Shown here one piece after another: positions 59,373 to 64,000 of a stretch of 64,000 nt of DNA. The stretch is from Larkinella soli (lineage in GTDB: Bacteria; Bacteroidota; Bacteroidia; Cytophagales; Spirosomataceae): assembly GCF_003703975.1 (NCBI RefSeq), contig NZ_QTJY01000005.1:282664-346663 (forward strand). The letters run 5' to 3'. Within the stretch, counting starts at the first letter, position 1; the number at the start of each line of letters is the position of its first letter. The notes beneath the pieces are model-generated. The model was not told where the DNA came from. It worked only from the letters and a program-made list of their open reading frames with translations, and ran no database searches. The translations under genes were made by a program, and so were the position numbers.

Positions 59373-60215
59373 TCACGGTTTCACCCGCTCCCACCACTTG
59401 CGCATCTGCCCCAGCCAGTCCGGGGAGTCGAGCAGTTGCGGGTTCCGGAGCGCTTCGACGACCTGTGCGGCCGTGAGCCGGCGCTGGGGTGAAACCGTCA
59501 GGAGCCGGTCGATCAGCCGTTCGGCAGTCCGTGACAGCTTGGCATTCAGTTTTCTGGGCGGGATGTAATCGGCTTTACGGATCAGGCGGCCGATTTCCGA
59601 TTCGGTATTGCCTCCGAACGGCGCGTAACCGGTCAGCATTTCATAGAGCAGAACGCCCAGCGCCCAGCAGTCGGAGGCCGCACTGCTCTCGCCCGAAAAC
59701 TGTTCGGGAGCCATGGACGAAGCCGTTCCGACGAGGTACCCCTGGTGCGTAAGCTTGGGCGAACCGGCCAGCCGGGCCAGGCCGAAATCCAGCAGTTTAA
59801 CGGTCCCCGACCGGGTGATCTTGATGTTCCCGGTTTTCAGATCCCGGTGTACGATCTCCTTCCCATGAAGATATTGCAGCGCCGAGGCCACCTGTTCGAG
59901 CAGCCGAAAAGCCGTCTCTTCGGACATCGGGCCGGCTTTCCGGATCTGCTGCTCGATGGTCGGTCCGTCGATGTATTCCATCACCAGACAGGATTGACCA
60001 CCCTCAATAAAGAATTCATAGACCAGGGCGATGTTCGGGTGCCGCAGGGTAGCCTGCACGGCGGCTTCGTTCCGGAAACGCTCCGCCTGTTCGACCCGGC
60101 GCAGCAGCTTGATCGCCACCGTCCGCTGCGTATCGGCATGCCAGGCCTGATAGACCTCGCCCATCCCGCCGGAGCCGAGCCACTGGGTCAATGTATATCC
60201 GCGGAGCTGAGGCAT
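59373..60215 (-). CDS. Eukaryotic-type Ser/Thr protein kinase, soluble
   Basis: This 280-residue protein starts at the ATG at 60215 (MPQLRGYTLTQWLGSGG); the longer frame runs into a repeat. All kinase motifs are present. The glycine loop is GSGGMGEVY at 14-22, the ATP-anchoring Lys36 is in VAIKLL, and Glu50 is in the C-helix. HRDLKTGN has Asp125, DFG has Asp143, and MAPEQF and SDCWALGVLLYEM follow. There is no membrane segment or sensor domain after the kinase domain, unlike PknB-type receptors, so it is a cytosolic kinase of minimal length. It is the last of three same-strand genes, after the exporter and the unknown membrane protein, with a repeat hairpin between it and the exporter. Confidence 0.93.
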   Translation of the reverse strand: MPQLRGYTLTQWLGSGGMGEVYQAWHADTQRTVAIKLLRRVEQAERFRNEAAVQATLRHPNIALVYEFFIEGGQSCLVMEYIDGPTIEQQIRKAGPMSEETAFRLLEQVASALQYLHGKEIVHRDLKTGNIKITRSGTVKLLDFGLARLAGSPKLTHQGYLVGTASSMAPEQFSGESSAASDCWALGVLLYEMLTGYAPFGGNTESEIGRLIRKADYIPPRKLNAKLSRTAERLIDRLLTVSPQRRLTAAQVVEALRNPQLLDSPDWLGQMRKWWERVKP

Positions 60216-60216
60216 A

Positions 60217-60327
60217 AGAGTTGTTGAGTTGTTGAATGATTGAATGATTGGATGGGCGCTGCCATTTTCAGCACTGCGAAGCCCATTCAATCGCTACGGC
60301 GAACCGTCATTCAATCATTCATTTATT
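60217..60327. repeat. Hairpin element with TTGAATGA arms and the common core
   Basis: The left arm has TTGTTGAGTTGTTGAATGAT and further ATTGAATGATTGGAT repeats. The right arm has CCCATTCAATC and CATTCAATCATTCATT. Between them, GGGCGCTGCCATTTTCAGC through CTGCGAAGCC is nearly the same core as in the CCACCCCC elements, although the arms are unrelated. It fills the whole 112-bp gap between the kinase start and the exporter stop. Confidence 0.8.
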
Positions 60328-62115
60328 CTACAATTTTTCCAGCACCGTCGCGGCCAGCCGGCTGATGTTCAGGGTTCTGGCGTTGGAGTCGATGATTTCT
60401 CGGTAGAGGCCGCCTTCGCGGTAGAGTGATTCATGGGTGCCCTGCCCGACCACCTCCCCTTCCTGAAGGACGTAGATCCGGTCGGCGTCCATGATCTGGC
60501 TGATGTTGTGGGAGATGATCAGCACCGTCCGGCCCTGCTTGACGGCGTCGAGGCTGCCCTTGATCTGCTCGGTGGTGATGGCGTCGAGGCTGGCCGTCGG
60601 CTCATCCAGGAACAATACCGGCGGGTTTTTCAGGAACAGCCGGGCGATGGCGATGCGCTGCTGCTGACCGCCTGAGAGTGAGCGCGCGTCGGTCTGGTAC
60701 CCCTGCGGAAGCTGCATCACCTGCTCGTGCAGGCTGGCCTGGCGGGCGGCTTCCTCCACTTCCGCGGGCGTCGCGTCGTGCCGGCCGTACCGGATATTTT
60801 CCTCGATGGTGCCGGCGAAGATGTGGTTTTTCTGAAGCACCAGCCCGACCTTCCCGCGCACGAATTCACTGTCGTAGTCGGCCAGCGGCTTTCCCTCAAG
60901 CAGCACACTGCCCCGCGTCGGGTCGTAGAAGCCGGCCAGCAGGTTCAGCGCCGAACTTTTCCCCGCCCCCGACAGCCCGACCAGGGCCGTCACCTTGCCC
61001 GGCTCCAGGTCGATCGTCACGTTTTTCAGCGCCTGTTTGCCGTTGGGATAAACGAAATCTACGTTGCGGAACGCGAAATGGCCCTTCCATTCGGCGGTTT
61101 TCAGCGCCCCCCGCCGAAGCAGATAGTCGTCGTTCTCGATCATGTCGAAAAACCCTTCGGCATAGACCAGTGCTTCCGTGTATTCGTCGTAAATGCGATG
61201 CAGGTGCCGGACCGGAGCCGAGACGTTGTTGAACAGCATGATGTGCAGCAGAATGGCGCCGACGGACATCTGGCGGTTCAGCACGAAATAGATCGTCACC
61301 ACGAACACCAGCACGATGCCCACCTGTTCGGCAATGCTTTTCAGGCCGTCGAACCAGTAGTTGGTGCGGTGGTGGCGGATCTCGTTGTGGCAGAGCCGCA
61401 GGTTGAGGTCATGCTGACGCCCGCGTTCATAGTCTTCCCGGACGAACGATTTTACCACAAAGATAGACTCCAGCAGTCCGAACAGGGCGTTGGCCTTGTT
61501 CTCCCGCACTTCCTGGATGTTCCGGCGGATCTGCTTCTGGCGGTTGGTCTGCTCGCGGCTGATCCAGGCGTACAGCGGCAGTACCAGCGTAGCCACGAGC
61601 CCGACGCCCAGGTTTTTGTTGTAGATCAGCACCAGCGCGAAAGCCGCGTTGGCCAGCATCGGCACGATGTCGACGAACAGATTCTTGACGGTTTTGGTCA
61701 GGCTTTCGATGCCTTTATCGATGCGTTTCTCCAGCTTTCCGGTCTGGTTGCCGCTCAGGGCAAAAAAAGAAAGGTGGTAGGAAACGACGCGGCTGATGGT
61801 ATAGTCATAGAGGTCGGCAGCCATCCGGAACCGCAGCCGGTCGCTGAGAAACTTCTGTCCGAGCTGCACCAGCAGACTGATCAGTTCTTTCGTGAGCAGG
61901 ATGCCGACCAGGCTGCCCACCACCCAGGTTACCTCCTGTTGATCAATGGGCTGCTTCAGCAGATTCTGCACGGTGTTGACGGTGTATTCCATCACCAGCG
62001 GTGTCACCTGCGCCAGCAGCGCCCCGAGGGTGGTCAGGAAAAGGGCCAGCGCGAGGCTGGCCCGGTAGTTACGAACAAAAGGCCAGAGTTTCCGGATCAG
62101 GACCAGAGTCGACAT
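60328..62115 (-). CDS. ABCB-type ABC exporter (fused permease-ATPase)
   Basis: This is a 595-residue half-transporter. Six membrane helices lie in the first 310 residues or so (for example SLALALFLTTLGALLAQVTP and VGIVLVFVVTIYFVL). The ATPase domain has Walker A GLSGAGKSS at about 372-380, [16 protein letters not shown], Walker B VLFLDEPTASLD and the switch His in LIISHNIS. It would act as a homodimer exporting a lipid, peptide or small molecule; nothing in the sequence names the substrate. It starts 11 bp after the unknown 441-aa membrane protein, so the two are one operon. It is unrelated in type to the FtsX array and carries its own ATPase. Confidence 0.93.
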   Translation of the reverse strand: MSTLVLIRKLWPFVRNYRASLALALFLTTLGALLAQVTPLVMEYTVNTVQNLLKQPIDQQEVTWVVGSLVGILLTKELISLLVQLGQKFLSDRLRFRMAADLYDYTISRVVSYHLSFFALSGNQTGKLEKRIDKGIESLTKTVKNLFVDIVPMLANAAFALVLIYNKNLGVGLVATLVLPLYAWISREQTNRQKQIRRNIQEVRENKANALFGLLESIFVVKSFVREDYERGRQHDLNLRLCHNEIRHHRTNYWFDGLKSIAEQVGIVLVFVVTIYFVLNRQMSVGAILLHIMLFNNVSAPVRHLHRIYDEYTEALVYAEGFFDMIENDDYLLRRGALKTAEWKGHFAFRNVDFVYPNGKQALKNVTIDLEPGKVTALVGLSGAGKSSALNLLAGFYDPTRGSVLLEGKPLADYDSEFVRGKVGLVLQKNHIFAGTIEENIRYGRHDATPAEVEEAARQASLHEQVMQLPQGYQTDARSLSGGQQQRIAIARLFLKNPPVLFLDEPTASLDAITTEQIKGSLDAVKQGRTVLIISHNISQIMDADRIYVLQEGEVVGQGTHESLYREGGLYREIIDSNARTLNISRLAATVLEKL

Positions 62116-62126
62116 GGTCGGAACGC

Positions 62127-63452
62127 TTAAAGTTGACGGACAAATTCCTGCGTATTGAGCCGTCCGTCCGTCTGGTAATCATAGAACAGTTCGGTCATCG
62201 AGGCCACGATGTGCGGGTCTTCGGTCAGGAAGGCCGTCAGCTTGGTGGCCCGGCCGCTGGCGTTGGAGCCGCTGCCGAGAATGCAGACGCAGAGGCCGCG
62301 GTAGATGCCCGGTTTGTTCTCGCGGGGAGCGCTGATGTATAGCTGCACCGGCAGGGTCTTGTTGGCTTTCGTGACCCGGATGCCGAGTTCCTGCATTTCC
62401 CGGATGGCCCTGGCGTGTTCGCCATACAACTGGTTGACCAGCAAGGCCTTCGGCTCCATCGTTTCATGGCCGGAAGTCGGTACAAGGAAGCGGTTATGAT
62501 GGGGAACGCTGTCGAGCGCGTTCAGGACCGCGTTGCTGCCGGGGCGATAGGTTTCCACCGAAATGTGTTCGTTAACCACCTTGCCGAGGTATTTCAGAAA
62601 AGCGTGGTTGGCGCCTTCGTTTTCGTCGTTGAGCGTGACGAACTCCACGTGCGCATCGCTGCCCATATTCTGGAGATAGATGGCGGCCCCTTTCAGTTTA
62701 TTTTCCACGTCGGTGCAGTCGCGGATCAGCGCTTCGGCTTTCCGGGCGTAATCGAACTGGGTGGCGTTGCGGAGTTCGTGCGGTTTCAGCTGGGCGTGCT
62801 TGGCGACATAGTCCATCCGGAATGGCGCGATGGCTTCTACCCGGGCGGTGTTCGACAGCACGAGCAGGTCGTTCCCCTGCGACTGGGCCGATTCGATCAC
62901 CCGACCGATGCCCGCCAGCACCTCGTCGGGGCCTTCCATGAGCAGGACTTTCTCGTTCACCTTGCCGCTCACGTCGATCATCAGCGTATTGAGCGACTGC
63001 GTAGCCTGGACGAGCAGGTGCGTCTGCGTCTTGAGGTGCTCCATCTCCTGCTGGTTGGCCCTCTCCTTCTGGCGGTTAGCTTTCTCGGTCGTTACGGTCA
63101 CATACAGGCCGATGAAGATGCCGACGATCCCGCCCAGCAGACCGGCGATGTCCAGCTCACGGATGTAGCGGTCGATGCCGGGGCTGAAATAGGCTTTTCC
63201 GTCGGTCCACCGGCCGGTGGCGGGGTCGATCTCGAAGCCGGACAGGTAGTGGGTCGAATCGTTGAACACGTAATACCATTTGAAGCCCAGCGAGATGAGC
63301 AGGGCCACGAACGGGATCATGAAAAAGGCGGTGAACAGAATCGGGTGCTTACGGATGATGTCGTAAAGCACCCCAAAAAATCCCTCGTTTTGGGCATCGG
63401 CATCCGGGTTAGGGAGGACGGCAGGGGCAGAAGTTGGTAGAGCGGCTTGCAT
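62127..63452 (-). CDS. Membrane protein of unknown function, two helices plus cytosolic domain
   Basis: This 441-residue protein has a proline/alanine-rich N-terminal tail. Helix 1 is at about 38-58 (ILFTAFFMIPFVALLISLGF). A periplasmic loop of about 40 residues follows, then helix 2 at about 101-119 (IAGLLGGIVGIFIGLYVTV). A charged coiled-coil-like stretch (TEKANRQKERANQQEMEHLK) comes next, followed by a cytosolic domain of about 300 residues. That domain contains LLVLSNTARVEAI, a RF-LVPTSGHETME stretch and LCVCILGSGSNASGR near the end. The GSGSN string recalls phospholipase-D-like folds, but the HxK motif is absent, so I leave it unassigned. It leads an operon with the ABC exporter, and possibly the Ser/Thr kinase, and has a promoter candidate of its own. 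Confidence 0.8.
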   Translation of the reverse strand: MQAALPTSAPAVLPNPDADAQNEGFFGVLYDIIRKHPILFTAFFMIPFVALLISLGFKWYYVFNDSTHYLSGFEIDPATGRWTDGKAYFSPGIDRYIRELDIAGLLGGIVGIFIGLYVTVTTEKANRQKERANQQEMEHLKTQTHLLVQATQSLNTLMIDVSGKVNEKVLLMEGPDEVLAGIGRVIESAQSQGNDLLVLSNTARVEAIAPFRMDYVAKHAQLKPHELRNATQFDYARKAEALIRDCTDVENKLKGAAIYLQNMGSDAHVEFVTLNDENEGANHAFLKYLGKVVNEHISVETYRPGSNAVLNALDSVPHHNRFLVPTSGHETMEPKALLVNQLYGEHARAIREMQELGIRVTKANKTLPVQLYISAPRENKPGIYRGLCVCILGSGSNASGRATKLTAFLTEDPHIVASMTELFYDYQTDGRLNTQEFVRQL

Positions 63453-63478
63453 GTTGGGACATGGTGATTAGACCATAA

Positions 63479-63510
63479 CAAAGGTCACGTATACCGCCCC
63501 CCGGTTCAAT
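63479..63510 (-). promoter_or_regulatory. Bacteroidota-type promoter of the 441-aa gene operon
   Basis: On the - strand, ATTG at 63510-63507 and GACCTTTG at 63486-63479 are 20 bp apart and match the -33 (TTTG) and -7 (TAnnTTTG) elements with one change each. The -7 element lies 26 bp upstream of the start codon at 63452. Confidence 0.5.
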
Positions 63511-63551
63511 CCGCAAAGACCTACATTTTGAGTACAGGAAAACCTATATAC

Positions 63552-63740
63552 CACCCCCCGACCCCCTCCTAAATCAGGAGGGGGTGCGCGCTGCCACCCT
63601 TTGTCATCCTGATGCAGGAGGGATCTTGTGGCCTAATAACCGGTCACCATGAGTGCCGAAGCATAAGATTCCTCGTTCCTCGGGATGACAAAAAGGAGAA
63701 TCCACCCCCTCCTTATCAAGGAGGGGGCCGGGGGTGGTTC
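63552..63740. repeat. Composite repeat: TTTGTCATCC element nested within a CCACCCCC element
   Basis: The outer arms are of the CCACCCCC type: CCACCCCCCGACCCCCTCC with AGGAGGGGG after 63552, and CCACCCCCTCC to CCGGGGGTGG ending near 63737. Where the usual core would continue after GCGCGCTGCC, there is instead an inverted pair of the second family: TTTGTCATCCTGATGCAGG at 63600 and CCTCGTTCCTCGGGATGACA ending at 63690. The 412-bp intergenic region holds this element, the promoter on its left and, on its right, a leader for the next gene. Confidence 0.8.
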
Positions 63741-63753
63741 CCTTTTGATAAAG

Positions 63754-63782
63754 TTTGCCGTATTGAAGTGACTTATCGTTTG
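63754..63782 (+). promoter_or_regulatory. Weak promoter candidate for the right-edge lipoprotein
   Basis: TTTG at 63754-63757 and TATCGTTTG at 63774-63782 resemble the -33 and -7 elements, but the -7 has one base too many between TA and TTTG. The start codon lies about 80 bp downstream. Confidence 0.3.
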
Positions 63783-63864
63783 GTTGTACGTCAAATTGGT
63801 TACAGCTGGAATTTCTCGACAGGGATTTGCTGCCGATCGACCAACCATTCCGATAAGATTCATC

Positions 63865-64000
63865 ATGAAAAACCGGTTCAAACGTCTGGCTCTGCCGCTT
63901 TTGGTTATCGCCCTCGCCATCTCCTGCCGACATGATAACCAAACGAAAACCGATGTCCTCCCCCAATCGGACACTACGATCACCATCGCCGAAGCCCGGC
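63865..64000 (+). CDS. Lipoprotein, N-terminal 45 codons only (runs off the window)
   Basis: The frame starts at the ATG at 63865 and is open to the window edge. The visible part is a lipoprotein signal peptide (MKNRFKRLALPLLVIALAIS, then Cys21) followed by a polar, Thr/Asp-rich stretch. An exported lipoprotein is all that can be said; the family depends on sequence outside the window. Confidence 0.75.
   Translation, partial: MKNRFKRLALPLLVIALAISCRHDNQTKTDVLPQSDTTITIAEAR

Noticed and set aside
62127..63452. Phospholipase-D family assignment for the 441-aa protein
   Set aside because: GSGSN near the end recalls the family, but no HxK(x)4D motif is present.

Overview
The window looks like a chromosome segment from a GC-rich member of the Bacteroidota, probably Cytophagales and close to Spirosomataceae. 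The evidence is a SusC/SusD pair, lipoproteins with Bacteroidota-style lipoboxes, TAnnTTTG-type -7 promoter elements, and about 800-residue double-FtsX (DUF214/MacB_PCD) permeases. No tRNA, rRNA, transposase or CRISPR array was seen. The taxonomic call is inference.

Region 1 (1-10.7 kb, + strand) is a SusCD-type outer-membrane uptake locus. It holds the 3' part of a SusC receptor, SusD, a small secreted protein of unknown function, a large FG-GAP/VCBS lipoprotein with an ASPIC/UnbV domain, and a vanadium-haloperoxidase-like lipoprotein. It ends at a perfect 58-bp palindrome facing the next block.

Region 2 (10.8-53.4 kb, all - strand except one small Uma2-like gene) is the main feature: sixteen paralogous FtsX/MacB-type ABC permeases (here P1 to P16, numbered left to right). 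Each is 785-821 aa with two periplasmic domains and about eight membrane helices. They form tight sub-operons, for example P10-P5 and P14-P12, separated by GC-rich dispersed repeats. None has its own ATPase. Embedded among them are a membrane-bound winged-helix regulator with a 145-aa exported partner, an unknown 99-aa protein and a small exported protein.

Region 3 (53.7-58.7 kb) carries what the array lacks: one LolD/MacB-type ATPase and one HlyD-type adaptor (- strand). Divergent from them are an NtrC-type sigma-54 response regulator and a histidine kinase with almost no periplasmic loop (+ strand). The divergent intergenic region contains two in-phase dyads, TGTCC-N6-GGACA. The same dyad recurs as an identical 16-mer upstream of P11 and P1, each time 62-63 bp from a GGTAyA-N5/6-TTTG-type -24/-12 candidate. 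My reading is that the two-component system controls both the shared ATPase/adaptor and parts of the permease array: one engine with many interchangeable permeases. The homologies and the repeated motifs are visible in the sequence; the regulon and the sharing of the ATPase are inference.

Region 4 (58.7-64 kb) holds a PIN-domain toxin gene with an apparent frameshift and its antitoxin, a Ser/Thr protein kinase, an ABCB-type exporter, a two-helix membrane protein of unknown function, a composite repeat element, and the first codons of a lipoprotein running off the right edge.
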